A stretch of DNA of 64,000 nucleotides from JAYEIA01 sp964472505 (GCA_964472505.1 CAYYQW010000012.1:1-64000); one strand, 5' to 3'. Positions 42,466-53,050 are shown, counted from the stretch's first letter. The notes: a model not told the origin generated them from the sequence alone. A program made the numbers and translations.

Positions 42466-43320
42466 ATGAAAAAAATACTGCCAATCATAGCATTTCTGAT
42501 ATTAAACAGTATCGTTTTTGCACAAAACAGCAAACAAGTAACAATCAGCACTGAATTTCCCGCGACCCTAAAAGCCGGTGTTGAAACCGATTTTACAATA
42601 AGCCTGCAAAAACCCTCCATACAGCCGTTTGCCGTGTACGAACAAAAATTCCCGCCCGGCCTCACAGTCTCCGGTGCAGATTTAGGAAGAGGTATTTTCG
42701 ATTTCAAAGAAAACACCCTGACCATTTCATGGATACGCCTGCCGGAAAAGGACGAAATAAAACTGAGTTTAAAAGTAACAGCCAATGAAAACATGGAAGG
42801 AAAATACAGCAGTGTAGGTGTTTTAAACTATTTATACAATAATCGCAAAGGAATTGTAAGTACGGATACCATGGAGTTTAAAATAGTAAAAGCTCCAAAA
42901 AAGGAAACCAACGACAAAGAAATTGAGTCAAACACAGAAACAGCAGATACAACAAAATCGGACAAAGCCAATAAAGCATTTGACTGCATCAGAACCATTG
43001 AGAAGAAGAAAACAACTAAAGGCACAGGCTGGAATGTTACGCTTTTTTTTGTTAACAACAGTCCGGAAATAGGTGCAGCAAAAATTATTGAGCAATTCCC
43101 CAAAGGCTATTTTGTAAAAGCAGATGAAACCACCGGGGCTGAAATAAACAAAGGCGTTGAGAACATCACCTTTTTTTGGAACAAACTGCCCAACGACAAA
43201 GGATTATCGGTCAGTTACGAGCTCTATTCCGATGATAAAACCGATAAGCCAAGCATTAAAGGCAATCTTTCTTTTGCACGTAACAAAGAGGTTTCAAACA
43301 TAAAAATTAAAAATCAATAA
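42466..43320 (+). CDS. Secreted protein with two related beta domains, unknown function
   Basis: A 284-residue protein read from the ATG at 42466, where a normal signal peptide begins (MKKILPIIAFLILNSIVFAQ). Two related segments occur: EQKFPPGLTVSGADLGRGIF followed by LTISWIRLPEKDEIKL, and EQFPKGYFVKADETTGAEIN followed by ITFFWNKLPNDKGLSV. They look like a duplicated immunoglobulin/DUF11-like domain, joined by an acidic, low-complexity linker. The role is unknown. A weak hairpin (CCTAC...GTAGG, near 43329-43342) follows the stop. Confidence 0.65.
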   Translation: MKKILPIIAFLILNSIVFAQNSKQVTISTEFPATLKAGVETDFTISLQKPSIQPFAVYEQKFPPGLTVSGADLGRGIFDFKENTLTISWIRLPEKDEIKLSLKVTANENMEGKYSSVGVLNYLYNNRKGIVSTDTMEFKIVKAPKKETNDKEIESNTETADTTKSDKANKAFDCIRTIEKKKTTKGTGWNVTLFFVNNSPEIGAAKIIEQFPKGYFVKADETTGAEINKGVENITFFWNKLPNDKGLSVSYELYSDDKTDKPSIKGNLSFARNKEVSNIKIKNQ

Positions 43321-43557
43321 CTAATTGGCCTACTTGTTGTAGGTTTACAAAATGTAAGCTTAAACAGACAACAACTCATAAAGACGGGAAAAAATACTTC
43401 CGAATGCCCGCAAAGAAATTAAGATCAAATGTCTATAATCAAAAGTTTCGGTAATAAATATTTTTTCAAAACCCTTAAAAATAAATATCTTTACATAAGA
43501 TTTTCAACACGATAAACAAAAATTAATAGTTCCCGGCAAAAAGTTAAGCTCTGACAC

Positions 43558-45258
43558 ATGACCATAAAAACAAAACTTCCTCTTTATACCAGTTTTACTG
43601 TTTTGGTAGCCATCGTTACCGTTACGGTGTACTCTATTGTGGATTTTCGGAGCAAAACCATTGAGAGTATTGATCTGTACAAAGAAGAGCAAACGGAGAT
43701 GATTGAGGACATACTCACCGACAATGTAAACAATGCCTATACGATGATTGAGCAAGCCCATGAAATGACGGCGGCTTCCTCGGAAATAGATCCGGAAGAT
43801 TTTAGCAACAAAAAATCTACGGCACAAATGCTCATCGAAGCCGGATATTTGAAAATGACCGTAGAAAACATACGTACCATTCGCTTTGGAGACGACGGCT
43901 ACATCTGGATTAATGAAATAGATCCGCCCTATACCGTGGTAATGCACCCGATATCTCCCCACATGGAAGGAACCGCACAATATTTCTACATAAAAGAAAC
44001 ACAACAAAATGTATATGAGGCCTTTGCCGATGTAATTCACGAAAACAACGGCTCCGGTTTTCTTGAGTACGATTTCTACCGACCCGGATCCGATGAGCGC
44101 ATTCCCAAACTGAGTTTTATAAAACTCTATGAGCCTCTCGGTTGGGTAATCGGCACCGGTGTTTATGTGGATTATATTGACAAAATGGTGGCTGCAAAAA
44201 CGGCACAGCTCAACGAACAAACCGCTGAAATTATTCGCTATACAATTTTAGTCGGCGTACTTTTGATTGCACTTGCATCGGCCGCTCTGTTTTTCTTCGG
44301 TAAAAACATTACCGATGCCATAGACCGAGTAAGGGCTCAATTGTACGACATGTCTAAAGGCCGTATTGTAAAACGTACCGAGAAAATCAGGCAGGATGAA
44401 ATCGGAGATATGACACAATCACTCAACGGACTGATTGAGGGAGTTACCAAATATTCTGAATTTGCCCTGCAAATCGGAGAAGGAAACCTACAAGCCGATT
44501 TTAACACACTCAGCGAAGATGATACGCTTGGTAACTCACTGCTGGCCATGAGAAGCAGCTTGCAAAATGCAGCTGCCGAAGAAGAAGCTCGTCGCCGCGA
44601 AAACGAAAAAAGAAACTGGGCCAACGAAGGTTATACCAAATTCAGCGAATTGATGCGCAAAAGCAGCGACGAAATCAACGAAATGGCATTCGAAATCATT
44701 AGTAATTTGGTGGATTATGTTGGCGCAACACAAGGCGGACTCTTCATATACAACAACGAAGATACCAAAAAACCAATCATAGAAATGGCCGCATCGGTAG
44801 CCTACGGCAGAAGAAAATTCAAAGAAAAACAAATTTTACCCGGCGACGGACTCGTTGGGGCATGCTTTTTGGAGAAGAAAAAGATATACATGACCGATGT
44901 TCCGGAAGAATACACGGAAATAAAATCCGGACTGGGAACGGCAAACCCAAGTTCCATTCTGATTTTACCTTTGATGATTGAAGATAACGTAATAGGCATT
45001 ATAGAATTAGCCGCCTTTAAGAAGTTTGAAGATTTTGAAATTGAATTTACCGAAAAAGTTTCGGAAAGTATAGCGGCATCAGTTTATGCGGCAAAAATTA
45101 ATGCTCAGGCAGAATCATCAAAATTGGATTATGAAATAATATTGGCTGAGAATAAAAGTCTTGAAGAAATGCTAAAAGACAAAGAAGCCGAAGTAAAACG
45201 ATTACAAAAACAGTTGAAACGCTATAGAGATCAGCAATCCATTTTGTCTAACGATTAA
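43558..45258 (+). CDS. sCache-HAMP-GAF membrane sensor without kinase or cyclase output
   Basis: A 566-residue protein. The first transmembrane helix (about 8-28) leads to a periplasmic sCache_2 domain (IRFGDDGYIWINEIDPPYTV...GWVIGTGVYVDYID). A second helix (about 222-246) is followed by a HAMP-like segment and a second, HAMP-related helical repeat. A GAF domain (GGLFIYNNED...LPGDGLVGACFLEKKK...IGIIELAAF) comes next. The protein ends in a coiled coil with no histidine kinase, GGDEF, or methyl-accepting domain. Output must be through protein contact, possibly with the following gene product, which starts 15 bases after its stop. Confidence 0.85.
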   Translation: MTIKTKLPLYTSFTVLVAIVTVTVYSIVDFRSKTIESIDLYKEEQTEMIEDILTDNVNNAYTMIEQAHEMTAASSEIDPEDFSNKKSTAQMLIEAGYLKMTVENIRTIRFGDDGYIWINEIDPPYTVVMHPISPHMEGTAQYFYIKETQQNVYEAFADVIHENNGSGFLEYDFYRPGSDERIPKLSFIKLYEPLGWVIGTGVYVDYIDKMVAAKTAQLNEQTAEIIRYTILVGVLLIALASAALFFFGKNITDAIDRVRAQLYDMSKGRIVKRTEKIRQDEIGDMTQSLNGLIEGVTKYSEFALQIGEGNLQADFNTLSEDDTLGNSLLAMRSSLQNAAAEEEARRRENEKRNWANEGYTKFSELMRKSSDEINEMAFEIISNLVDYVGATQGGLFIYNNEDTKKPIIEMAASVAYGRRKFKEKQILPGDGLVGACFLEKKKIYMTDVPEEYTEIKSGLGTANPSSILILPLMIEDNVIGIIELAAFKKFEDFEIEFTEKVSESIAASVYAAKINAQAESSKLDYEIILAENKSLEEMLKDKEAEVKRLQKQLKRYRDQQSILSND

Positions 45259-45272
45259 GAAACCCGAAAAAA

Positions 45273-48200
45273 TTGAATATTGCGCCGGCATTCAAGACAA
45301 ATCTTGACAAATTAATACTAAAAACGTTTAATATAAAACCGCAGGAAAAAAGCAAGTTCCTGCTTTTATTCTTTCACTCGTTTTTTGTAGGCTTATTTAT
45401 TGCCTTCTATTTTGTACAAGCCAACTCAGCGTTTATAAGCCGATACGGCAGCGATAAACTTCCCATTGCATATATGATTGCCGGAGTAATGGGCTATCTT
45501 ATTTCAACACTCTACTCCTATCTTCAGAAAAAAATAAAAAGTAAATACCTCTTTGCCGGCGCCTTAGCTTTTATGCTGATAACAGCTTTATTGGCAAGAG
45601 CCGCTTATGGTTATACAGACGATAAATACTTAAGCTTCTTTGTTTTTGTCTGGGCTTGGCCGTTTATATCCCTGGCAGCAACCGAAGCCGGCGGATTGGC
45701 CATACGCTTGCTCAATCTCATTCAGGTAAAACGTCTGTTTGGACTAATTAATATGGGCGGCGTAATTGCTTCCATACTTGGTTATCTGATAATACCCGTT
45801 ATAAGCCAATATCAGTCAACTTCATATAACCTATTGGTATTTGGTTCTATAAGCCTTGTTGCGGCACTTGTTTTGTTGTTCATAATATTTAAAAAATCAC
45901 CGGAAAAAAAACAGATAAAAGTCAGCAAAACTGATGAAAAAACAAGTTTCAGACATCTTTTTAAGAACCGCTATTATAAACTTATTTTTATTTCGGCAAC
46001 ACTTTCAATGACTGTCATTTACATTGCCGATTTTGGTTTTCTTTCAAGCATCAAAGTACAAGACGCACTTTTTCCCGATGAAGAATCGGTTGCATCTTTC
46101 TTAGCCTTGGTATTTGCCGGTTTAAAAATTGGAGAATTTGTGATTTCGTATTCGTCCAGCCGAATACTCAGCCGTTTTGGTGTAAGGCTGGGCTTACTGA
46201 TAATGCCCATAACACTGACCCTTATTACATTTGCCGCGCTAATAGTAGGCTTTACCGCCGGCACGGCCACCATACTTTTCCTTGCGTTAATGACGCTTAA
46301 CAAATCAATGGAACGCATACTGCGCCGCGGACTGGATGACCCGGCTTTTAACACGCTCTATCAACCGCTTCCTTCAAGCAAACAGTTAGCCGTACAATCA
46401 AAGGTTGGTGTGGTCATGCAATTTGCCATTGCCATAGCCGGTGTTTTGCTTTTCACCATGAGCGAATTGCTAAAAGTAAACGGGGAATTTAGATTGGAAT
46501 TTTATCCGCTGTTTTTTATTCCGCTGCTTCTGCTCTGGACATACGTTGCGTATAACTTATACATGGGTTACAGAAGAAAATTGCGTGAACTGCTCAAAGA
46601 ACTCAGTAAAAAACAGAGGCGAGATACCTCCAAATATCAATACGGAACGGAAGTACTTACTAAAAAGTTTAAGAAATTCAATCAGAACGTAGTTCGGCTG
46701 AGTGTGGCCATTTTGTCGGAAACAAACCCGCGCTTATTTGAGCCCTACGCCGCTTCGCTGATGAAAAATGATGATCCGCAAATCAGGAAATCAGTACTCA
46801 GAAGTATTGATCCCAGTTGGCGTGAACGCACCAAAAAATTTACGGAAAAAATTGATCCTAAAGAAAACGACCCCGAAATAAAAAGTTTGGCCGAAAAAGT
46901 TAATCAATATCTTGATTTTAATGACATAGCAGATCTAAAACCCAAAGATATTGAAACCATACAATCGAAATCGGATCAAGCATCCAAACTGACTTTGGTG
47001 AAATACCTCATAAAAAACAAAAATGCCAAGAATGCCGAAGCTATATTATCAAAACTTTTTGAAAGCAAAAACCGTACGGTCATTCATTCGGCCATCCGTA
47101 TAGCGGTAAATATTAAAACGCCTGAACTGATTGCTACGGTGGTGCAATTAATAAAATCACCGGCATACTATCAAGTTGCGGCAGCTGCTGTTTTAGATAT
47201 CGGCGAAAAGGCCATTCCGTTTATTGATGAGCTGTTTAAGCAGACCGAAAATAAAAACATCCTCTTAAAAATTATAGAAATCTATGCCAAAATGGGAACA
47301 GCATCGGCTAAATCGTTGTTGGTAAGCAATATTAATTATCCTGACAGAGAAATACAGCTGGCTGCAATTTGGGCTTTATATTACTGCAAATACCAAGCTC
47401 CGGAAGAGGAAGAAGATGCCATAAAAGACAAAATCAACCAAACCATAGATAATCTGCTCTGGGTACTGGCAACCATACGAGATATTGAGCATGAAAAGAA
47501 CACGCTTAAACTATTCTTGGCGCTGGATCAAGAAAGAGAAAATAATTATGAGTTACTTTTTAATTTATTGAGTTTTCTGCACGATCCGCGCATTATCAAT
47601 TTAATTAAGAAAAATATTATAGGAAAGAATACGATTTACGCTCTGGAACTGATTGATAATTTTATTAATCCGGATCTTAAGTCAGTAATTGTAGCCATTT
47701 TCGATGATTTAAGCGTGAATCAAAAGATAAAAAAATTATCAAAATATTTCCCGCAAAGCAGAATGAGTTTCAGAAAACGCTTGAAAGAAATAGTCATGCG
47801 CGATTTTGAAAAAATAGACGGCTGGACAGTTACCAAGACGCTGGAAATGATGGATAAAATCCACCGGAAAAAAACAGCTACCATTAAATCATACAACGAG
47901 GAAACGGTTTTCAAAGATGTGAAAATTTGGAAACCTGAAAATTTAAAAGACGTTCTTGCGCACATCCGCCGAAGTGAATTGCCCGACGAGGTTTTCCTGT
48001 GCCTCTTTCACCCCAATGAACTAATATACTCCACTGCAGCCAAAATTATATATCAAGAAAATCCGGCAAAATGTTTTGACTATCTGAATCGCATGTCGCC
48101 CCATAAAAAACGCTTAGTTAATGAATTATCGGAAAACGGATATTTGATACAAGATAAAATAAAGCTGTTGCGTAAATACCAACTGTTTTTCAGTATTCCG

Positions 48201-48524
48201 GACTTTCTGCTGGTAAATTTAGCCGAACTTGTAGTGCCGCAAAAACCGGATAAAGATGAAAAAATATACTTCAATACTGAAGACGGAGAACAATTAGTAA
48301 TTCTGATAAAAGGAGCACTAAAAGCAGAAGAAACAAGCGGCGATACCAAAGAATTTAAACGAAAAGTAATTATAAGTCCCGGTATGAACGTAGAACAAGA
48401 TTGCGAATACCTGACCGCTACTCGAAAAAGTGTTGTTCTAACCGTAAACAGGCATAAATACTTCAATATGCTGGTAGATAATACCGGAATTTTACAAGAA
48501 ATTTTTGAAGTTATCCAAAAATAA
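45273..48524 (+). CDS. ATP/ADP-translocase-like transporter fused to HEAT repeats and a cNMP-like domain
   Basis: A 1083-residue membrane protein beginning at TTG (45273); the next ATG would remove the first helices. Residues 25-430 hold about eleven or twelve helices with resemblance to the NTT/Npt nucleotide exchangers, a branch of the MFS. Residues 470-880 are HEAT-like helical repeats (ETNPRLFEPYAASLMKNDDP, DREIQLAAIWALYYCK). The end (about 960-1083) has the plan of a cyclic-nucleotide-binding fold (LFFSIPDFLLVNLAELVV, then VILIKGALKAEE) but lacks a clear phosphate-binding cassette. Transport of nucleotides is unproven; a sensory role is equally possible. Confidence 0.78.
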   Translation: MNIAPAFKTNLDKLILKTFNIKPQEKSKFLLLFFHSFFVGLFIAFYFVQANSAFISRYGSDKLPIAYMIAGVMGYLISTLYSYLQKKIKSKYLFAGALAFMLITALLARAAYGYTDDKYLSFFVFVWAWPFISLAATEAGGLAIRLLNLIQVKRLFGLINMGGVIASILGYLIIPVISQYQSTSYNLLVFGSISLVAALVLLFIIFKKSPEKKQIKVSKTDEKTSFRHLFKNRYYKLIFISATLSMTVIYIADFGFLSSIKVQDALFPDEESVASFLALVFAGLKIGEFVISYSSSRILSRFGVRLGLLIMPITLTLITFAALIVGFTAGTATILFLALMTLNKSMERILRRGLDDPAFNTLYQPLPSSKQLAVQSKVGVVMQFAIAIAGVLLFTMSELLKVNGEFRLEFYPLFFIPLLLLWTYVAYNLYMGYRRKLRELLKELSKKQRRDTSKYQYGTEVLTKKFKKFNQNVVRLSVAILSETNPRLFEPYAASLMKNDDPQIRKSVLRSIDPSWRERTKKFTEKIDPKENDPEIKSLAEKVNQYLDFNDIADLKPKDIETIQSKSDQASKLTLVKYLIKNKNAKNAEAILSKLFESKNRTVIHSAIRIAVNIKTPELIATVVQLIKSPAYYQVAAAAVLDIGEKAIPFIDELFKQTENKNILLKIIEIYAKMGTASAKSLLVSNINYPDREIQLAAIWALYYCKYQAPEEEEDAIKDKINQTIDNLLWVLATIRDIEHEKNTLKLFLALDQERENNYELLFNLLSFLHDPRIINLIKKNIIGKNTIYALELIDNFINPDLKSVIVAIFDDLSVNQKIKKLSKYFPQSRMSFRKRLKEIVMRDFEKIDGWTVTKTLEMMDKIHRKKTATIKSYNEETVFKDVKIWKPENLKDVLAHIRRSELPDEVFLCLFHPNELIYSTAAKIIYQENPAKCFDYLNRMSPHKKRLVNELSENGYLIQDKIKLLRKYQLFFSIPDFLLVNLAELVVPQKPDKDEKIYFNTEDGEQLVILIKGALKAEETSGDTKEFKRKVIISPGMNVEQDCEYLTATRKSVVLTVNRHKYFNMLVDNTGILQEIFEVIQK

Positions 48525-48576
48525 AGTTTCTTCGCCTACACATTTAATTATCAACCAAAAATTCGCTTAACAAATA

Positions 48577-50652
48577 ATGCAATATCCCAAAGAACTATTT
48601 GAAAAAACATACACCAAAGCTAAAGGTATATTCCCCGTCCTGCTTTTTGTTTTTACCATTTTTGCAACCTTAATTTTGCTTCCTAATAAAACCGTATTCA
48701 AATATGAGTACACCAGAGGGCAACCCTGGAAATACGAAGACCTTATTTCCGGATTTGATTTTCCGGTTTACAAAACCGAACGGCAAATCAGTAATGAGAA
48801 AGACAGCATAAGGGAAAATCAGTTGACTTACTACACTTACTCAAAAGAACAGAAACAAAAAGCAACGGAACTGTTTCGTGAAGATTTTTTAAAAATGTCT
48901 GAATTGGATGTTTATAAAGACCAAGACACAACTGCCTTAATCAATTTTTCGCATGATTTTACGGAAGAACTGAAAAATGTTTATAATAAAGGCATAATAA
49001 GGGCTACTTTAAGCTCGCAAAAACAACATTTAATCCATATTTTTAAAGACGGAGTCGCCATAAGAGCTTTTACCGATGATTTCCTGACTGAAAGAGAAGC
49101 ATACTTAAAAACACAGAGAGCGCTTGACTCTCTCAAAACCAAATATGAAATTGGCCTGTCAAACCTGCCGGTAGAGCGATATATTGAACCAAACATACAG
49201 TACGATGAAAACAGTACACAACGCATGCTCAGCCAACAACTTGATGAGGTTTCGCCGGTAAAAGGCATGATAAAAAAAGGCGAACGAATCATTTCAAAAG
49301 GCGAGCCCGTTGACTCAAAAAAAGTAACGGTTCTGGAATCACTAAAAAAAGAATACGAACAATCCAAAGGCAGCGACGCATTCAATTATCTGGTAAGTTT
49401 AGGACAATTAATACTTATCTCGATTATTTATATGAGTTTGTATTTTTATATCCGCGTAAGCGAACCCAAACTTTTAGAAAACATTCGCAACCTGTTATAC
49501 ATCTTGCTTATGCCTCTGATATTTGTGGTTATAACATCTGTATTCGTTCGCTTTGTTCCGCTGGATATTTACTTAATTCCTTTTGCCATTTTGCCCATTA
49601 TCACGGTAAACTTTCACAATCTGCGCTTAGCAATTTTTCATCATACCATACTAATTCTTATTATCAGCTTTTTTGTAGCCGGCTCGGTCGAGTTTATTTT
49701 CACACAATTTGTAGTCGGCTTCATTGCTGCCCTCGGCGTTTCGCAATTGCAAAACCGCCGGCAGATTCTTCAAACCGTAGCGCTCGTAATTGGAGTTTTT
49801 GTAATTACTTATATCAGTTTTTCGCTCTTGCGTGAAGGGAATTTCAATAAAATCAGCTGGGCAAGAATAGCTCTTATATCCGTAGGCAGTATTTTTGTGC
49901 TGATTTCTTATCCTTTAATCTATTTATTTGAGCGCATATTTGGCTATTTATCAAACATTAGCTTATTGGAGATGTCGGATTTGAATCATCCGCTGCTGAA
50001 AGAATTATCGGAAAAGGCACCCGGCACATTTCAGCACTCACTTCAGGTAGCCAATATTGCCGAAGCCGTAGCGTCAGAAATTGGCGGAAACCCACTGCTT
50101 ACACGCGCAGGCGCTCTGTTTCACGACATAGGAAAAATGCACGATCCACAATTCTTTATCGAAAACCAGTTACACGGTTTTAACCCGCATGATAAAATTT
50201 CACCAAGCGAAAGCGCAGAAATCATAAGAAAACATGTTACCGAGGGCGTTAAAATTGCCAAAAACCATAATCTGCCCGAAGCCATTATTTTATTTATCAA
50301 AACACATCACGGCACAAGCCGCATTCAGTTTTTTTACCATGCAGAAAAAAAGGCCAATCCGGACAAAACACCCGACGAAGCCATGTTCAGCTACCCCGGC
50401 CCGCGACCAAAGACTAAAGAGGCTGCCATTGTAATGTTCACAGACTCGGTTGAAGCAGCATCCAGAAGTATGAAAAAAATAAATGCAGAAGCGGTAAATA
50501 TATTAGTGGAGCAAATTGTAGAGAAGCACATACAAACCGGGCAAACCCAAGAAGCCGATATTACTTTTGCTGAAATCGGTATTGTAAAACGCATGCTGAA
50601 AGAAAGAATAAAAAACATCTACCACACACGTATTGAATACCCGGAAGATTAA
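48577..50652 (+). CDS. PgpH-type 7TM-HD phosphohydrolase (c-di-AMP phosphodiesterase family)
   Basis: A 691-residue membrane protein. The N-terminal helix is followed by an extracytoplasmic 7TMR-HDED domain (about residues 40-270) and seven transmembrane helices (about 280-460). The cytoplasmic HD domain follows: HSLQVANIAEAVASE, GALFHDIGKM, HHGTSRIQFFYH, with metal-ligand His and Asp residues present. In Listeria PgpH this architecture degrades c-di-AMP. The same activity is likely here by homology but is not shown. It is downstream of the translocase-HEAT gene by 52 bases and converges on the hybrid kinase. Confidence 0.92.
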   Translation: MQYPKELFEKTYTKAKGIFPVLLFVFTIFATLILLPNKTVFKYEYTRGQPWKYEDLISGFDFPVYKTERQISNEKDSIRENQLTYYTYSKEQKQKATELFREDFLKMSELDVYKDQDTTALINFSHDFTEELKNVYNKGIIRATLSSQKQHLIHIFKDGVAIRAFTDDFLTEREAYLKTQRALDSLKTKYEIGLSNLPVERYIEPNIQYDENSTQRMLSQQLDEVSPVKGMIKKGERIISKGEPVDSKKVTVLESLKKEYEQSKGSDAFNYLVSLGQLILISIIYMSLYFYIRVSEPKLLENIRNLLYILLMPLIFVVITSVFVRFVPLDIYLIPFAILPIITVNFHNLRLAIFHHTILILIISFFVAGSVEFIFTQFVVGFIAALGVSQLQNRRQILQTVALVIGVFVITYISFSLLREGNFNKISWARIALISVGSIFVLISYPLIYLFERIFGYLSNISLLEMSDLNHPLLKELSEKAPGTFQHSLQVANIAEAVASEIGGNPLLTRAGALFHDIGKMHDPQFFIENQLHGFNPHDKISPSESAEIIRKHVTEGVKIAKNHNLPEAIILFIKTHHGTSRIQFFYHAEKKANPDKTPDEAMFSYPGPRPKTKEAAIVMFTDSVEAASRSMKKINAEAVNILVEQIVEKHIQTGQTQEADITFAEIGIVKRMLKERIKNIYHTRIEYPED

Positions 50653-50670
50653 AGAAAAGATGGTTTTGAA

Positions 50671-52557
50671 TTAACTCAAAAACCGTTCAATTTCAGCCAA
50701 TAACACCTCACGATTTACCGGTTTTTCCAAATATTGATCGCCTCCGGAATCAAAACCTTTCTTGCGCTCGTGTTTCATGGCATAGGCCGTTTGAATAATT
50801 ACCGGCACTTCGGGATACATTTCTTTGAATTTGCGGGTAGCTTCGTAACCGTCCACTTTCGGCATTTTTATATCCATTAAAACCAAATCAGGTTTTTGAT
50901 GTTTGACTTTATCCAAGAATTCCAGTCCGTCTTTAAACCATACTATTTTCAGCCCTTTATCTTTAAGTATCTCATTCAGGTACAAATAATTCATTTCTTC
51001 ATCTTCGGCGATAAATACAGTTTTATTGTTCCAGAAATACTCTTTGCTTTGTTTTGCAGCTTTCTCAAATACCTGTCTGTCTGAACGATAATCAGCCGGC
51101 ACATGGTATGGTATGGTAAAAATAAACTTTGTTCCTACATTTTCTTCCGATTCAACGGTCATTTTTCCGCCCAACAATTCGGTTAGATTTTTGGAAATAG
51201 ATAAGCCCAAACCGGTTCCTCCGTATAATTTGGTTTTACCGGCCGGTATTTTCGAAAATCGGTCAAAAACATAAGCTAACTTTTCCCGGTTAATCCCTAA
51301 TCCGGTATCTTGCACAAAAAACTCCAAATATTTTCGTTTTCTTCCGGGTTTTATCAATTTATAACCGAAAGTTACATTTCCTTCTTCGGTAAACTTGAAA
51401 GCATTACCTAATAAATTGGTCAAGATTTGTTTTAAACGATAAGGGTCAGATTCAATAACGGCTTTACTTGATTCAAGCCCTTCTTTCAAGCGCAATTCTA
51501 CATGATTTTTTCCCATACGAGCTCGATGTGCCTCAAAAGTTGTCTGAAGCTCTTCTAAAATGTCATTAACCGGGGTAACACCGGGGCTCATTTGTATTTT
51601 ACCGGCCTCTATTTTTGAAACTTCTATGATATCCTCAATCAATTTTAACAATTGAGCTGCATTATGATTTATCTGATCAATATACAATACTTTTTTTTCT
51701 TCGCTTAAATTGGGTGTGCCCATCAACTGCGAAAAACCTACAATAGCATTCATCGGTGTTCGTATCTCATGCGACATATTCGACAAAAAAGAAGTTTTCA
51801 ATTTGTCGGATTCACTGGCCTTCTGTTTCTTTATTTTTAACTCCTGTTCTCTCTGTTTTTGTCGGCTGATATCCGTAACTAAGCCCAAAACACCTATAAT
51901 TTCGTTATTCGGCCCAAGCAATGGGCTGCGACTTACTAATACGGTATGTACCGTTTGATTCTTTAGTATGATTTTTGATTCGTTGCTGCATTCTTCCCCG
52001 GTTTGCATAACCTTTTTATCCAACTCATCGTAGATATGTGCTTTTTTATTAGTGGTTAAAATAGATGTGGAACGCCCGATTATTTCTTGGCGGTCATAAC
52101 CGGAAAATTCACAAAATGCACGATTGCAGGCAATGTATTTTCCTTGGGTATTTTTAATAAATATAGGCGTAGGCAGTTGATCGATAACACGAGCCAAAAA
52201 GGTGTCTTCACCCATTCGAGTGATATCAAATCCTACAAAATTATTCAGCAACACATCCAACTCTACTTTATCCATAGCGGAGTTAATGAACGCTTTAGGT
52301 TCGAAATCCGAAATTTGCTTTTTAAGAAGCTTGTCCGTATCCCGCGTCACTTCAATTATAAACTGAATATTCTTTTCGAAAAGTGTTTTTAAAACAAAAA
52401 AATCATAGTTCGCTGCTGCTTTACTACCAACAAGAACAATATCTTTTTGATTGCCGGGTATATCCGGAAGTTTTTTTATATCCGAAATAACTGAATACCT
52501 AAAACCCAATTCATTTAATTTCGCTTTTAAACCTTCCGATATTTTAATGATTATCAT
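50671..52557 (-). CDS. Hybrid histidine kinase (PAS-HisKA-HATPase-receiver)
   Basis: A 628-residue cytoplasmic kinase with no transmembrane segment. Residues 1-110 form a receiver-like or unknown lead (VGSKAAANYDFFVL). A PAS domain follows (FIKNTQGKYIACNRAFCEFSG), then a coiled coil, the H-box FLSNMSHEIRTPMNAIVGF and the ATPase boxes (ILTNLLGNAFKFTEEG, DTGLGI, GGTGLGLSI). A C-terminal receiver has phospho-acceptor Asp in PDLVLMDIKMPKVDG. The first 14 bases overlap the NlpC/P60 gene, so the two are coupled in one transcript. No DNA-binding regulator is adjacent. Confidence 0.93.
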   Translation of the reverse strand: MIIIKISEGLKAKLNELGFRYSVISDIKKLPDIPGNQKDIVLVGSKAAANYDFFVLKTLFEKNIQFIIEVTRDTDKLLKKQISDFEPKAFINSAMDKVELDVLLNNFVGFDITRMGEDTFLARVIDQLPTPIFIKNTQGKYIACNRAFCEFSGYDRQEIIGRSTSILTTNKKAHIYDELDKKVMQTGEECSNESKIILKNQTVHTVLVSRSPLLGPNNEIIGVLGLVTDISRQKQREQELKIKKQKASESDKLKTSFLSNMSHEIRTPMNAIVGFSQLMGTPNLSEEKKVLYIDQINHNAAQLLKLIEDIIEVSKIEAGKIQMSPGVTPVNDILEELQTTFEAHRARMGKNHVELRLKEGLESSKAVIESDPYRLKQILTNLLGNAFKFTEEGNVTFGYKLIKPGRKRKYLEFFVQDTGLGINREKLAYVFDRFSKIPAGKTKLYGGTGLGLSISKNLTELLGGKMTVESEENVGTKFIFTIPYHVPADYRSDRQVFEKAAKQSKEYFWNNKTVFIAEDEEMNYLYLNEILKDKGLKIVWFKDGLEFLDKVKHQKPDLVLMDIKMPKVDGYEATRKFKEMYPEVPVIIQTAYAMKHERKKGFDSGGDQYLEKPVNREVLLAEIERFLS

Positions 52558-53050
52558 AATCTAACCTCCTAATTCCTGCAAAACGTTTTTTGTAATACCC
52601 CAAAGAAGCCCGAGAAACAACAATACCTCTGTTGGCCGATGTTGCGGAATGTATGAACAAAATTACGCCTTCAGAGTTTTCAGTTACTATGCCTACATGC
52701 CCTACGGGATTTTCCTGCGGATTTCTTCCCGCAAACAAAATAATATCGCCGGCTTTACAGTCAGCTTTTTCAATCTCCCGTCCTACCGTTATATAGTCGC
52801 GAGATCTGACGGGCAAATCGTATCCGTGCTGTTTAAACACATAATGTACAAAACCCGAACAATCGAAACCCGTCTCCGGATCACGGCCGGCATATTTATA
52901 AGGCACACCCAATTGATTGTAAGCCGTGTTTAGTATTTGCTCAACGATGCTGTCGGAACCGGTGAATGTATTGTCCTGTTCTTTCTGCCCATAGCTGCAT
53001 GAAACTGTTACAATAACCAGACTCAGCAAAAGGAGTTTAAAATTTTTCAT
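52544..53050 (-). CDS. NlpC/P60-family lipoprotein (cell-wall peptidase)
   Basis: A 168-residue protein with lipobox TVSC (Cys18) and an NlpC/P60 domain from about residue 35. The catalytic triad is visible: Cys in GFDCSGFVHYVF, His in PVGHVGIV, and a third polar His in FIHSATS. The family cuts D-gamma-glutamyl-diaminopimelate bonds in peptidoglycan. The enzyme would act in the periplasm from the membrane. It sits in a minus-strand run BI-1, MacB-like, NlpC, hybrid kinase. Confidence 0.93.
   Translation of the reverse strand: MKNFKLLLLSLVIVTVSCSYGQKEQDNTFTGSDSIVEQILNTAYNQLGVPYKYAGRDPETGFDCSGFVHYVFKQHGYDLPVRSRDYITVGREIEKADCKAGDIILFAGRNPQENPVGHVGIVTENSEGVILFIHSATSANRGIVVSRASLGYYKKRFAGIRRLDYDNH

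Noticed and set aside
43504..44220. A 238-codon minus-strand open frame
   Set aside because: It is antisense to the Cache-HAMP-GAF gene, whose domains are clear.
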